A DNA stretch of 64,000 bases from Desulfothermus sp964427155 (GTDB lineage: Bacteria > Desulfobacterota > Desulfovibrionia > Desulfovibrionales > Desulfothermaceae), in the NCBI GenBank assembly GCA_964427155.1, contig CAYRSC010000020.1, forward strand, positions 62,001-126,000, given 5' to 3'. The notes beneath the pieces are model-generated. The model ran no database searches and was not told the origin of the DNA. It was given only the letters and a program-made list of their open reading frames with translations. Made by a program: the position numbers and the translations under genes. Shown here one piece after another: positions 52,021 to 61,474 of this stretch (position 1 is its first letter; every line of letters starts with the position of its first letter).

Positions 52021-54585
52021 CTATCCCACCTTTCTCAGGGCACCTAAAAGGGATGCCTCAATCTTGTGGTTAAGCTCTGGGTCCATTATCTTTCCCCCGT
52101 CTCTATCTGTAACATAAAAAACATCAACCACCTGCGCCCCTGGAGTGGTTATCTTTGCCATGTTTATGCTCAGCCCAAATTCATGAAGTACCCGGGATAT
52201 GGCGTGTAATACACCTGGTCTTTCCCAGGTATATACCTCTATCACTGTATAAAAATCCGAGGCCTCCTCATCTATTATCACCCTATCCTTTTTGCGGATT
52301 ACCGGATAGGTATTAAATCGGGAATAAGAGATGGTCTCATAGAGTTGATCCAGGGATAGGTCTCCAGATATAAGGGCCCTGAGTTGTTCCTTTATCCTGT
52401 CGCAGAACTCCTCAACCCTGAAGGGATCAGGAATATTTTCCACTGTAATAATGTCCACTGCCACCCCATAGCGACGGGTATAGATATCTGCCGAGAGTAC
52501 ATTTATCCCATTTACCCACAATACCCCTGTAATAAAATCAAAGAGCCTCTCATGGTCCCTGCACACTATTATAAACTCCCACAAACCAGAGGAAAGTGGC
52601 CTCACCTCCAGCACCACCTCTTCACTAGAGAGTCTCTTCTCAAGGGCAAAGTGAAGATATAGCTCTTCAGGGCTATGGGTCAGTAAATACTTAATGGAGA
52701 GGTCCTCCAGCCATGCCCTCACCTCTCCTGCATCCTGGCCCGCTATCTTTATTGTCTCTTCCTTCTTTCTCTCCACTGCAAGGGAGACCTCTTCCCCATT
52801 AAAGTCCCCCTGTCTTAGAAACCTCTCCACCTTGATAAAAAGCTCTTCCAGAAGGGATTTTCTCCAACTATTCCACACCCTGGGACCTGTTGCCCTGGAA
52901 TCGGCAATGGTCAACAAAAAAAGCATGGCCAGCTTTTTACGACTTCCTATCCTGGAGACACACATCTCCACTGGCTTTTCCTCTTCAAGGTCCCTTTTTA
53001 AGGCTATTTCCGCAAGAAGCAAGTGATTCTCCACTAGAAAACTCAACAATTCCACCTGGGAGGGGGAAAGATAAAACCTCTCTCCCATGTGGCGCACCAT
53101 CTCTGCCCCCCTCCTGGCATGACCCTTTCCCTGCCCCTTTCCAATATCGTGTAAAAGGGCACTTAGAAATAGGACCTTCTCATCTGCCACTTCCTCAAAG
53201 ATAGCCCCATATTCCCCTGTCTTGAGCTCATGCATCTCCTTCACCGTCCTAAGCAAATGCTCATCAACCGTATAGATATGATAGGTGTCATATTGGGCCC
53301 TGTATCTTAAGGGGGCAAACTCTGGTATAAAGGCATCTAGAAACCTTGTCTCATGCATGGTTTTGAGGGTATCAAATGCGGAGTTGGGATTTAAAAGTAT
53401 CTCAAAAAACTTTTTTACCACCTCCTCCCTGGAGGCAAATTCCCGCACCAAAGGGAGGTTCTCCCTCACTATCCTCCCTGTCTCGTGGTGAAAATGTAGT
53501 CCCAGCCTGGCCCCATTCCAGAAGAGGTCCATGAGTAATTCTGGCTTTATCTTTACATCCTCAGGGTCCTTAAAATAGATATGGTTCCCATCCACAATAA
53601 AGGGACCTGGTATTATCTTCCTCTTCTTCCTTCGCCTGCCGGGATAAAACCTCTCTCCTATCTTCTCAATAAAAAAGCCTGTTACCCTTTTTATCCTAGA
53701 GCTATGGGTATAATACAGCCGCATAAAACTCTCTTCAGGGGAGATATGACTAGAGCCCTGCAATCCAAACCACTGGGCGATCTGACGCTGGTCCTCCACA
53801 GAGAGTTGTTCCTTTTTCCGTCCCCCTATCCGGTGAAGCTGTATCCTCGTTCTCCACAAGAAATCATAGGCATCCTCTATCCACTTCAATTCCTCCTCAT
53901 TGAGCCAACCAAGATCCCTCACCCTCTCCAGTTCACTGGTCTGTAAGAATACAATAGAGCCCCATCTCAGGGTATGCACATCCCTCATTCCCCCAATGCC
54001 CTCCTTAATGTGGGGCTCAATAAGATAAATGCTCTCCCCAAAGGCCTTCATCCTCATATCTCTGTGGGCCTTCAGGGACTGGAAAAAGCGCTTTTTATAT
54101 CTGGAACCCCTCACCTTCTTGAGATAATCCCCCCTCCATTTCCCATAAAAATCCCTATCTCCCCCTAAAAAGACAGTCTCCAAAAAAGTGGTGCATACAG
54201 AAAAGTCATCCTTTGCCAGGGCGAGGAGCCTCCCTGGAGTATGCACCTGCTGGCCAACCTCAAAGCCCCCATCCCACAGCTTGGATACCAATGTCTCTAT
54301 AACAGTCTTTTGCTCTGAAGAGAGTCTGGATTTATAGAGAAAAAGGATGTCCAGATCCGAATCAAAACTCACCTCTCCCCGTCCCAGTCCACCACATCCA
54401 ACAATACAAAACTTCCTGACCTTAAGGGATGTTAAGTATTGCGAGAATATATTCACTATCTCCCTGGCATAGGCCCTGACCCCATTGGCCCCCACCAGTT
54501 CCCTCCCACACAACTCCACAAAATCCTCTCTCTTCTTCTTAAGGGAGGTGCAAAGACCTTCTATCCCCCTTATTAATTCCTCCAT
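52021..54585 (-). CDS. glnD: Bifunctional [protein-PII] uridylyltransferase/uridylyl-removing enzyme
   Basis: Nitrogen sensor of 854 residues that uridylylates PII when glutamine is low. The nucleotidyltransferase motif is GGLGRGEVSFDSDLDILF (about residue 66), the HD hydrolase motif is ALLHDIGKGQGKGHARRG (about 480), and two ACT domains occupy the C-terminus (LWEFIIVCRDHERLFDFI and WERPGVLHAIS). All catalytic motifs look intact. It follows the sigma-54 activator gene by 3 bases, which fits nitrogen control, but no glnB is in the window. Confidence 0.95.
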   Translation of the reverse strand: MEELIRGIEGLCTSLKKKREDFVELCGRELVGANGVRAYAREIVNIFSQYLTSLKVRKFCIVGCGGLGRGEVSFDSDLDILFLYKSRLSSEQKTVIETLVSKLWDGGFEVGQQVHTPGRLLALAKDDFSVCTTFLETVFLGGDRDFYGKWRGDYLKKVRGSRYKKRFFQSLKAHRDMRMKAFGESIYLIEPHIKEGIGGMRDVHTLRWGSIVFLQTSELERVRDLGWLNEEELKWIEDAYDFLWRTRIQLHRIGGRKKEQLSVEDQRQIAQWFGLQGSSHISPEESFMRLYYTHSSRIKRVTGFFIEKIGERFYPGRRRKKRKIIPGPFIVDGNHIYFKDPEDVKIKPELLMDLFWNGARLGLHFHHETGRIVRENLPLVREFASREEVVKKFFEILLNPNSAFDTLKTMHETRFLDAFIPEFAPLRYRAQYDTYHIYTVDEHLLRTVKEMHELKTGEYGAIFEEVADEKVLFLSALLHDIGKGQGKGHARRGAEMVRHMGERFYLSPSQVELLSFLVENHLLLAEIALKRDLEEEKPVEMCVSRIGSRKKLAMLFLLTIADSRATGPRVWNSWRKSLLEELFIKVERFLRQGDFNGEEVSLAVERKKEETIKIAGQDAGEVRAWLEDLSIKYLLTHSPEELYLHFALEKRLSSEEVVLEVRPLSSGLWEFIIVCRDHERLFDFITGVLWVNGINVLSADIYTRRYGVAVDIITVENIPDPFRVEEFCDRIKEQLRALISGDLSLDQLYETISYSRFNTYPVIRKKDRVIIDEEASDFYTVIEVYTWERPGVLHAISRVLHEFGLSINMAKITTPGAQVVDVFYVTDRDGGKIMDPELNHKIEASLLGALRKVG

Positions 54586-54588
54586 CCT

Positions 54589-56112
54589 CTACGTCCTCTT
54601 TTTCTTGAAGCGAGATGAGTCTATGTTGTACTTCTTTATCTTATATTGAATTATCCTCTTGGTGGTGCCCAATATCTTGGCTGCAGCACTCTGATTTCCC
54701 CCTGTCTCCTTCAGGGCATCTATAATGAGGTCCTTCTCAAAATTACTCACCAGTATGTCAAACTTGCCCCTGAATTTTCCCTTATCATTCTTACTCTTTA
54801 TCTGCAAAGAGGGGGGAAGGTGGTGAGATTCTATAGTATTTCCCTCTGCAAGTAACACTGCCCTCTCAATACAATTCTCCAGTTCCCTTACATTGCCGGG
54901 CCAGTGATAAGACATGAGCATATCAATGGCTGAAGTGGATATCCTCTTTATATCCTTATTAAAGACCTGGGCATACTTGTTTACAAAAAAGTCCGCCAGG
55001 AGCAATATATCAGAGCCCCTTTCCCTGAGGGGTGGGATGTAGATAGGGAAGATGTTGAGACGATAATAGAGATCAGAGCGAAAATTTCCCCGCGAGACCT
55101 CCTCTTCCAGGTCCTTGTTGGTGGCGGCCAGGACACGGACATCCACCTTTATGGTGCGAGAAGATCCCACTGGCTGGATCTCCTTCTCCTGAAGGACCCT
55201 AAGGAGCTTTGCCTGGGCCATGGGAGATAGTTCTCCGATCTCATCCAGGAAGATGGTGCCCCCCTGGGCCTCCTGAAAACATCCCTTTCTCCTGGCCACG
55301 GCTCCAGTAAAGGCCCCCTTTTCATGCCCAAAGAGCTCACTCTCCAGCAGGCTTTCAGGCATTGCCGCACAATTTACCTTGATAAGAGGGCCCTTGCATC
55401 GTCTACTGTTTTCGTGAATGGCCTTGGCCACCAGTTCCTTGCCTGTGCCTGTCTCCCCATAAATGAGAACAGTGGTATCTGTCTCAGAGACCTGATCTAT
55501 GAGTTTTAAGACATTTAAGATCCCCTTTGAACGACCAATTATGTCGGTCTTTGGTCTGGTGGCAGTGGCCAGGCGTTTCCGGAGCTTTCGGTTTTCTTCC
55601 TCTACTGCCCGAAAATATACCACCTTTCCCAGAAGCTCTGCAACTGAGGAGAGCAGATGGAGTTCCTTGTCCAGGTCCTCCACCTCCCTGGATAGCTTAT
55701 CTGCTGAGAGGATCCCAACCACCCTTCCGCGATAGAATATGGGCACACACAAAAAGGAAAGTTCCTTTCTGTTTAGACTTCGGCGGGCACCAGTGCGATC
55801 AAGAAAGTGGGTCTCCTTACCCAGATTGGCAATGGCCATTGGTCTTCCTGTCTGGGCCACCTTTCCTGTAATACCCTCTCCCAGACGATAGGTTATCTTT
55901 TCTCCATTTATCTCCACCTCCTTGGCCACATCCAGCCATACCTCCCCTGATTGCAGGTCCAGCACCGATATCATCCCCCGATTCATCCCCAGTCTCTCAC
56001 TCAGGATATCCAGCACCCCCTTTAGCTGTTCCCGTATATCATCCCTGCTGGAGAGGACCCGGGCGATTTCATAGAGTGCCCAAAGGTCATTATACGAAAA
56101 TATCCCCTCCAT
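54589..56112 (-). CDS. Sigma-54-dependent transcriptional activator with GAF domain (NifA-like)
   Basis: The protein (about 507 residues from the Met at 56112) has an N-terminal GAF domain (about 20-170), an AAA+ domain with Walker A GETGTGKE and the sigma-54 contact GHEKGAFTGA, and a C-terminal Fis-type helix-turn-helix (GGNQSAAAKILGTTKRIIQYK). This layout matches NifA. The C-terminal HTH has the usual basic tail. An ATG 6 codons earlier is possible. It is coupled to glnD, suggesting nitrogen regulation, but the target promoters are unknown. Confidence 0.92.
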   Translation of the reverse strand: MEGIFSYNDLWALYEIARVLSSRDDIREQLKGVLDILSERLGMNRGMISVLDLQSGEVWLDVAKEVEINGEKITYRLGEGITGKVAQTGRPMAIANLGKETHFLDRTGARRSLNRKELSFLCVPIFYRGRVVGILSADKLSREVEDLDKELHLLSSVAELLGKVVYFRAVEEENRKLRKRLATATRPKTDIIGRSKGILNVLKLIDQVSETDTTVLIYGETGTGKELVAKAIHENSRRCKGPLIKVNCAAMPESLLESELFGHEKGAFTGAVARRKGCFQEAQGGTIFLDEIGELSPMAQAKLLRVLQEKEIQPVGSSRTIKVDVRVLAATNKDLEEEVSRGNFRSDLYYRLNIFPIYIPPLRERGSDILLLADFFVNKYAQVFNKDIKRISTSAIDMLMSYHWPGNVRELENCIERAVLLAEGNTIESHHLPPSLQIKSKNDKGKFRGKFDILVSNFEKDLIIDALKETGGNQSAAAKILGTTKRIIQYKIKKYNIDSSRFKKKRT

Positions 56113-56117
56113 ATCCC

Positions 56118-57341
56118 CTATTCCACACATATTATATCAAACCTATCCCCGGTAAGAGATCTGCCTCCCTCTGGAGTTACCACAAAGGTATTTTCCACCC
56201 CCACCATCCCAATTCCCTCTATACCCACCTTGGGTTCCAGGGCAATCACCATATTCTCCTCAAGGGGCTCATTAAATCCCCTGGCAATAGGGGGCCACTC
56301 ATCTAGATATAGACCAATACCATGCCCTATAAAGGGGACCTTATTCCCTCCAATCCCCATAAATCCATCTTCAATCCCCTCTTTCTTTGCCTTCTCAATG
56401 GCAAATAGATAGAGATCTGAAGGGGTATTGCCTGGTCTGAGCATGCTGGCACACTGACTTTGTATCTCCAGGCAAGTCTCCTGGGCCCGTCTCACCTCCT
56501 CAGGGAGTTGTGACTCCTTACCTGCAAAAAAGACCTGACTCTTATCTGTAAGATAGCCCTCAAGCGAAAAGACCGTATCCACCATGAGGACCTCCCCAGG
56601 TTTCCATATCTTGCCTGCATATCCAAAGTGAGGAATGGCGGGATGAATCCCCCTGGCCCCCACTGGCCCATTAAAGCACGTGGGATAATTTCCAGAATCC
56701 CCAGCGCACACATGTCCCATAAAGAGTTCTTCTCCCATACCCTGCATCCTGATTACCCCACAATGACCCAGATCAAAAAATATATTAAAGATGACAATGG
56801 CCATCTCTCGCTCACTCATCAGGGGCCTTATACCATGAGGGGTCCTCTTATAGATTCCCTCAAAATGCCTCTTGCCAGCAAGGGAGAGCTTCTCTATCTC
56901 CCAGGGGCTCTTAACCGACCTTGCCCTGGAGATGACCTCATCTCCAGACAAGAGGGTGTGAGAAGAAAATTTTCTATTGAAGAGAAGACCAAGCGACCAG
57001 GAGATTCCACCCATCTCCACAGAAAAGACCTCTGGAAGGGGAGCACCTCCATCCAGGAGGTGGGCCTTGATATCTGAATAGGAACGATAGGGCAGGATAT
57101 TTTTTATTGGACTCTCTATCCTGGCCCTTTCAATCCCCTTCCTGATAAACAAAAATGGCTCCCCTTCCAGTGGGAGCCAAAAGACGCCACTCCCAAAATG
57201 TCCTGACGCCCAATAGATATGCACCCGGGAAAGGAGCATTATACCCCTTGATTCAGGTTGCATTTTCATTAGTATATTGCGAAGTCTCTCCCACCTAGAC
57301 CTCAACTCCTCTAAGGGAATTATCTCCATTGCCTCAAACAT
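56118..57341 (-). CDS. M24-family metallopeptidase (Xaa-Pro aminopeptidase-like)
   Basis: The 407-residue protein has the pita-bread fold with five metal ligands: two Asp (MVDTVF and TDKSQ), His in GHGIGL, and two Glu (ALEPKV and GVENTF). The N-terminal half is a creatinase-type domain. Substrate specificity (Xaa-Pro or other dipeptide) is not certain. It is the first gene of the 17-gene run, 166 bases from the divergent Cys-cluster gene. Confidence 0.9.
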   Translation of the reverse strand: MFEAMEIIPLEELRSRWERLRNILMKMQPESRGIMLLSRVHIYWASGHFGSGVFWLPLEGEPFLFIRKGIERARIESPIKNILPYRSYSDIKAHLLDGGAPLPEVFSVEMGGISWSLGLLFNRKFSSHTLLSGDEVISRARSVKSPWEIEKLSLAGKRHFEGIYKRTPHGIRPLMSEREMAIVIFNIFFDLGHCGVIRMQGMGEELFMGHVCAGDSGNYPTCFNGPVGARGIHPAIPHFGYAGKIWKPGEVLMVDTVFSLEGYLTDKSQVFFAGKESQLPEEVRRAQETCLEIQSQCASMLRPGNTPSDLYLFAIEKAKKEGIEDGFMGIGGNKVPFIGHGIGLYLDEWPPIARGFNEPLEENMVIALEPKVGIEGIGMVGVENTFVVTPEGGRSLTGDRFDIICVE

Positions 57342-57409
57342 ATCCCCTCCCCTCTGGTTTATCCCTTATAAATCCATTTGCCTCATGGGACAAAATTCCA
57401 TAATATAAC

Positions 57410-57436
57410 CCCCTGCAGATGCAGGGGCACTATAAT
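57410..57436. promoter_or_regulatory. Perfect dyad beside a TATAAT box in the divergent region
   Basis: CCCCTGCA/TGCAGGGG (8-bp arms, two central bases, 57410-57427) abuts a perfect plus-strand -10 hexamer TATAAT at 57431-57436. The dyad sits where a -35 box would be, and no good -35 is seen, so an activator or repressor site is possible. A minus-strand TTGACA lies at 57466-57471 and could serve the M24 operon. Confidence 0.4.
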
Positions 57437-57507
57437 CTTACAGGGAAATATCCTATACAATTTTGTGTCAACGGGCAATGATTAAATCCAGAGGTGATTA
57501 AAAACAC

Positions 57508-57960
57508 ATGGAGAGAGACATAACTAAGGTATTTGATTGCAAAATGTGTGGAGAGTGTTGTTATGGAAAGGGGGGCATAGTGGTGGGCCCAGAAGAGATA
57601 AAACGAATTTGTAACTTTCTGGGGATAACTGTAGAGGAATTCTCTTCCATCTATCTCACAGAAGAGGGAGGAGGCAAATACTCCCTCACCTGTGGAGAAG
57701 ATGGATATTGTGTTTTTTTTGAAAAAGGGAGAGGATGTAGCATCCATCCAGTTAAACCAGATATATGCAGGGCATGGCCATTTTTTCGGGGGAATATGGT
57801 GGATGAGTCAAGCCTAGAGATGGCAAAGCAGGCATGTCCAGGCATAGCAAGAGACGTAAGTTTCCAGGAGTTCTGTCTCATGGGGAGGATATATCTGAAG
57901 GACCATGGGCTCATAAAAAAAGAAAAGGGTGCACCAAATGCCCTTTTAATAAAAGACTAA
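57508..57960 (+). CDS. YkgJ-family cysteine cluster protein
   Basis: The 150-residue protein has the pattern CKMCGECCYGKGG (residues 11-23) and CSIHPVKPDICRAWPF, typical of the YkgJ/zinc-iron-chelating family. The eight-cysteine arrangement probably binds a metal or iron-sulfur cluster. The exact role is unknown. A J-domain protein gene starts 14 bases later. Confidence 0.88.
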   Translation: MERDITKVFDCKMCGECCYGKGGIVVGPEEIKRICNFLGITVEEFSSIYLTEEGGGKYSLTCGEDGYCVFFEKGRGCSIHPVKPDICRAWPFFRGNMVDESSLEMAKQACPGIARDVSFQEFCLMGRIYLKDHGLIKKEKGAPNALLIKD

Positions 57961-57973
57961 GGGGTGAAGCAGA

Positions 57974-58789
57974 GTGGATCTGGAGAGGGCATACACCATC
58001 CTTGGGATCTCCAGGGGGGCAAAAGAGGCTGAGGTAAAAAAGGCATTTCGCAGGCTGGCCTTTGCCTATCACCCGGACCTAAACCCCAACCTACCGGATG
58101 CCGCCCGGAGATTTCAAGAGATAAATGAGGCCTATGTGGTTATAACCAAATACCTGAGACAGGGCTCCCCTAAGGATACTGCATCACCCAGAGGGGAGAG
58201 GAGAAGGGCCTACCAACGATACGAGGAACAGCAAAAAAGGCAGGCAGAAGAGAAAAAAAGGGTCTTTAACAAACAGAAAAAGAAGAAGACAGGTCCCCAG
58301 GGTCAACGGGTGATAAAGGGGGAGTATGCCCCTTCACAAGAAGAGATATTAAGAAACATCTTAAACGATCCATTTGCTCGTCAGGTCTTTGAGGATATAT
58401 TTAGGGAGGTAAGGAGAAAGAGCTCGTCAACCCTCGCTCCCACTAAAACTAGAGGGAAAAAAAAGAGACGCCCCCTTCATCAGATGGTGGGGAGGCGGTT
58501 TTCCCTCTCCAGGCTCCGCTCATGGCTCCGCTCCCAACTGGATCATGAACACACTATTTATCTTCCACCAGAAAAACTGGTGCCTGGCGCAAAACTCAAG
58601 TTTCAGATAAGACAGTTTAAGAACAGGCCCATAACCATAGTGACACGCATCCCTGAGAACTACCGAATTGGCACACTTATTAGATTAAAGGGACTGGGGA
58701 AAAAATTAGGGCCATTTAAGGGAGATCTATATCTGCGACTATTCTACAAACCCTATGGAAACAATATCCCTTCAGGAAAGGACCTTTAA
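57974..58789 (+). CDS. J-domain co-chaperone without zinc finger
   Basis: The 271-residue protein has an N-terminal J domain (LGISRGAKEAEVKKAFRRLA, HPD at residues 33-35). A basic Lys/Gln-rich linker follows (about 75-185), then a C-terminal region like one DnaJ substrate-binding domain (IYLPPEKLVPGAKLKF). The Gly/Phe region and the zinc-finger domain of DnaJ are absent. It would stimulate a DnaK partner for a specialised client. The start is a GTG at 57974. It follows the Cys-cluster gene. Confidence 0.85.
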   Translation: MDLERAYTILGISRGAKEAEVKKAFRRLAFAYHPDLNPNLPDAARRFQEINEAYVVITKYLRQGSPKDTASPRGERRRAYQRYEEQQKRQAEEKKRVFNKQKKKKTGPQGQRVIKGEYAPSQEEILRNILNDPFARQVFEDIFREVRRKSSSTLAPTKTRGKKKRRPLHQMVGRRFSLSRLRSWLRSQLDHEHTIYLPPEKLVPGAKLKFQIRQFKNRPITIVTRIPENYRIGTLIRLKGLGKKLGPFKGDLYLRLFYKPYGNNIPSGKDL

Positions 58790-58856
58790 ATATGGCTAAT
58801 GGGCATGGTAAGGGGTGTTAGAGATAGGGAATCCAATAAGATAAGGGGGATGTGGC

Positions 58857-59222
58857 GTGGAAAAGATACTGGAAAAACTGGCGGATAAACTACTTACCCT
58901 GGACGAGGCCTCCCTTACCCAGTTGTGGGAGAAATATTATTCTACAGTACAGAGGTTTGAGCCAACAAAGAGGTGGGAGAGGGCCGTGATCATCCTCTCC
59001 ATGATCCAGGCCATGAGATGGAAGAATCAGCTATTCAATGTAAAATGGCTGCAGCTCACCTCCCTGGAAAAGAAATTCAACAGGCGGTTTCCCGCTATGG
59101 CCCAGACAAAGAAAGAGATAGCAGGGCCTGTGGAAAAGGAAAAAAAGGGAGAAAAACATCCCAGGGACAAAGGAGAGGGGGGGAAGGTAATCCACCTCAC
59201 CTCCTTTAAAACCAGAAAATAA
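58857..59222 (+). CDS. Conserved-looking hypothetical protein
   Basis: I do not recognise this 121-residue protein. It has a GTG start, a helix-rich N-terminal half (LEKLADKLLTLDEASLTQLW) with several Trp, and a Lys/Glu-rich C-terminal half ending in VIHLTSFKTRK. No membrane helix or signal peptide is seen. It sits 17 bases before purA and 67 bases after the J-domain gene in the same orientation, so expression with purA is likely. It could be an accessory factor of the J-domain protein, but nothing shows this. Confidence 0.65.
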   Translation: MEKILEKLADKLLTLDEASLTQLWEKYYSTVQRFEPTKRWERAVIILSMIQAMRWKNQLFNVKWLQLTSLEKKFNRRFPAMAQTKKEIAGPVEKEKKGEKHPRDKGEGGKVIHLTSFKTRK

Positions 59223-59239
59223 AGAGGAGATGAGAAAAG

Positions 59240-60526
59240 ATGGGGAAAAATAAGGTGGTAATTGGAACCCAATGGGGAGACGAAGGTAAGGGCAAGATCG
59301 TGGATCTCCTTACAGAAGAGGCAGATGTGATTATCCGTTTTCAGGGAGGGGCAAATGCAGGCCATACCCTGGTAGTGGGGGGAAAAAAGATAATACTCCA
59401 TCTGGTACCATCTGGGATCCTGCATCCTGAAAAAAAATGTCTCATTGGCAATGGAGTAGTATTGGACCCCTGTGTTTTTTCCTCAGAGTTGGAAGAACTC
59501 AAAAATAGCGGGATCCCCATCTCTCCAGAGAGGATAAAGATAAGCTACAAGACCCATCTCATAATGCCCTATCACAAGCTGTTGGACAGATTCAGGGAAG
59601 AAAAAAAGGCGGGGGGGAACAAGATAGGGACCACAGGGAGAGGGATTGGTCCTGCCTATGAAGACAAGGCCGCCAGAATAGGGATCAGGGCATGCGATAT
59701 CCTGGACAAAGACATGCTCTTCTCCAAGATAGAAAGGGCACTTGAAGAGAAAAATATCCTGTTTAAACATTATTTTCAAAAAGATACCATATCAGCCAGG
59801 GAGGTGATGGAGGAGATAGAACCCCATCTAGAGGCCCTTATACCCTATCTCACGGACGTCTCCCACGAGATCCAGAGGGCCATCTCCACGGGCAGGTCCC
59901 TGCTTTTTGAAGGGGCCCAAGGTACACACCTGGACATTGACCACGGAACATACCCCTTTGTGACATCTTCCAATACTGTGGCCTCTAACCTGTGTGCAGG
60001 CACTGGATGTGGCATGGGCACAGTGGAGGAGGTAATAGGGGTGGTAAAGGCATATACCACCCGAGTGGGGGGAGGTCCATTTCCCACAGAACTAACCGAC
60101 TCAACAGGAGAGTATCTACAACAAAAGGGAGGGGAATTTGGGGCCACCACTGGGAGGAAAAGGAGATGTGGATGGCTGGACCTGGTGGTGGTGAGGGAGT
60201 CTGTGCGGTTAAATAATATCTCCTCCCTGGTACTCACCAAACTGGATGTCCTAAGTGGGATTGAGGAGATAAGGGTGTGTATCTCTTATACCTTTGAGGG
60301 TTCTTCCCTAACATATCCTCCCCAGCGGGAAAATGCCCTCTCTAGGGTGGAACCTGTATATGAGACCCTAGAGGGGTGGGAAGAGGACATCTCCAGGGTA
60401 TCCAGCTACTCAGCACTTCCTCCCCAGGCAAAAAATTACATAGAATTTATAGAGGAGACCCTGGGCAAGGACATATCCCTCATTTCTGTGGGACCAGATA
60501 GGTCCCAGACCATAATACGCCCATAG
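59240..60526 (+). CDS. purA: Adenylosuccinate synthetase
   Basis: GTP-dependent conversion of IMP and aspartate to adenylosuccinate, the first step from IMP to AMP. The 428-residue protein has the start GTQWGDEGKGKIVDLL with the P-loop, catalytic Asp and His in QGGANAGHT, EGAQGTHLDIDHGTYP and the C-terminal TKLDVL guanine-binding motif. GAGGAG precedes the ATG. With guaAB in the opposite-strand run, both arms of the purine branch point are in the window. Confidence 0.97.
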   Translation: MGKNKVVIGTQWGDEGKGKIVDLLTEEADVIIRFQGGANAGHTLVVGGKKIILHLVPSGILHPEKKCLIGNGVVLDPCVFSSELEELKNSGIPISPERIKISYKTHLIMPYHKLLDRFREEKKAGGNKIGTTGRGIGPAYEDKAARIGIRACDILDKDMLFSKIERALEEKNILFKHYFQKDTISAREVMEEIEPHLEALIPYLTDVSHEIQRAISTGRSLLFEGAQGTHLDIDHGTYPFVTSSNTVASNLCAGTGCGMGTVEEVIGVVKAYTTRVGGGPFPTELTDSTGEYLQQKGGEFGATTGRKRRCGWLDLVVVRESVRLNNISSLVLTKLDVLSGIEEIRVCISYTFEGSSLTYPPQRENALSRVEPVYETLEGWEEDISRVSSYSALPPQAKNYIEFIEETLGKDISLISVGPDRSQTIIRP

Positions 60527-60536
60527 AGGAAATCCC

Positions 60537-61367
60537 ATGGCCACCAATCCTGCACCTTCCCCTAGAATCATCTCCCTCTTAAAGGGCCTGGCCCATTCTC
60601 CCCCGTGGGTCATTATCTTTGAGGGGGGGGATGAACAACAAAGGGATGAGGTGGCCCTGTACTGGTGTGCACTGGTAAACTGCAGCTCATCTACTCCCCC
60701 CTGTGGGAGATGTACCTTGTGTGAAGAGATATTCACCAGAAAGCAAGTGGATGTGCATATTATTGAGGGGGAAAAGAACATCAAGATAGAGGATGTACAC
60801 GTGATAAGTACTAACATGCCAGAGAGACCAAAGGAGGCCAGATACCGCTGTTTTATCCTTAAAGGGGCCCATAGACTCACCCCAGCGGCGGCCAATTTTC
60901 TCCTAAAGACCCTAGAAGAACCCCTTCCAGGCAACCTGTTTGTCCTCCTCACTCCCCACAGGAGCATGCTTCTCCCCACCCTTATATCTCGCTCCCATAT
61001 CCTCACACTGGCGTGGAAACTCCCATCCCTTGAGAAAGAGGCCCCTGAGATTACAGAGGCCATAGAGACCATTGCCAGGTTCCTGCGGTCCCAGAGGGGG
61101 ATATTCTCCCTCACAGAAAAAAAACTGGATCCAGAGTTTGTAAGGGGCATAATCCTTGGCATCTCCACAAGGCTCATCCTCTCCCTATCCAGGGAAAAAT
61201 CATCCAGGGATGGCCTAATTGAGGTCCTCTTGGAAGGGTCCCTGTCTCCCCTCAGCTACTGGAGGATCTCCCAGGTCCTTGAAAGGGCCCAGGAAATGCT
61301 GGAGCAAAACATAAGGCCATCTAGGGTCCTGGAATGGATGTGTATAAAACTCGCTTGCACAATATAA
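60537..61367 (+). CDS. holB: DNA polymerase III delta' subunit-like protein
   Basis: Clamp-loader subunit of 276 residues. The zinc-binding cluster CX6CX2CX2C (C49, C56, C59, C62) and the AAA+ strand RCFILKGAHRLTPAAANFLLKTLEEP (quoted here only in family terms) are typical, as is the arginine-finger loop ISRSHI. The Walker A motif is replaced by FEGGDEQQRDE, which is normal for delta'. The C-terminal collar domain is short. It follows purA after 10 bases. Confidence 0.85.
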   Translation: MATNPAPSPRIISLLKGLAHSPPWVIIFEGGDEQQRDEVALYWCALVNCSSSTPPCGRCTLCEEIFTRKQVDVHIIEGEKNIKIEDVHVISTNMPERPKEARYRCFILKGAHRLTPAAANFLLKTLEEPLPGNLFVLLTPHRSMLLPTLISRSHILTLAWKLPSLEKEAPEITEAIETIARFLRSQRGIFSLTEKKLDPEFVRGIILGISTRLILSLSREKSSRDGLIEVLLEGSLSPLSYWRISQVLERAQEMLEQNIRPSRVLEWMCIKLACTI

Positions 61368-61399
61368 CCTTATAAAACCCATTTTGCTCCTCCCCTGCC

Positions 61400-61428
61400 T
61401 TGACATTTTTCGGGTTAACATTTATGGG
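61400..61428 (+). promoter_or_regulatory. Candidate promoter of the MetV-membrane operon
   Basis: A perfect TTGACA (61400-61405) lies 17 bases before TATGGG (61423-61428), in the 107-base gap before the cytochrome-b-like gene. The -10 match is only moderate. Confidence 0.45.
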
Positions 61429-61474
61429 GTGAGATGATTTTCTGAATTCTAAAATCTTTTAGGGGGTTAGTGGC

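Noticed and set aside
40240..57341. Whole 17-gene run as a mobile island
   Set aside because: No integrase, direct-repeat ends, tRNA target or composition shift is seen, and the genes are core functions.
60537..61367. Missing Walker A motif in the HolB-like protein as a sign of a broken gene
   Set aside because: Delta' subunits normally lack a functional P-loop; the zinc cluster and AAA+ strands are intact.
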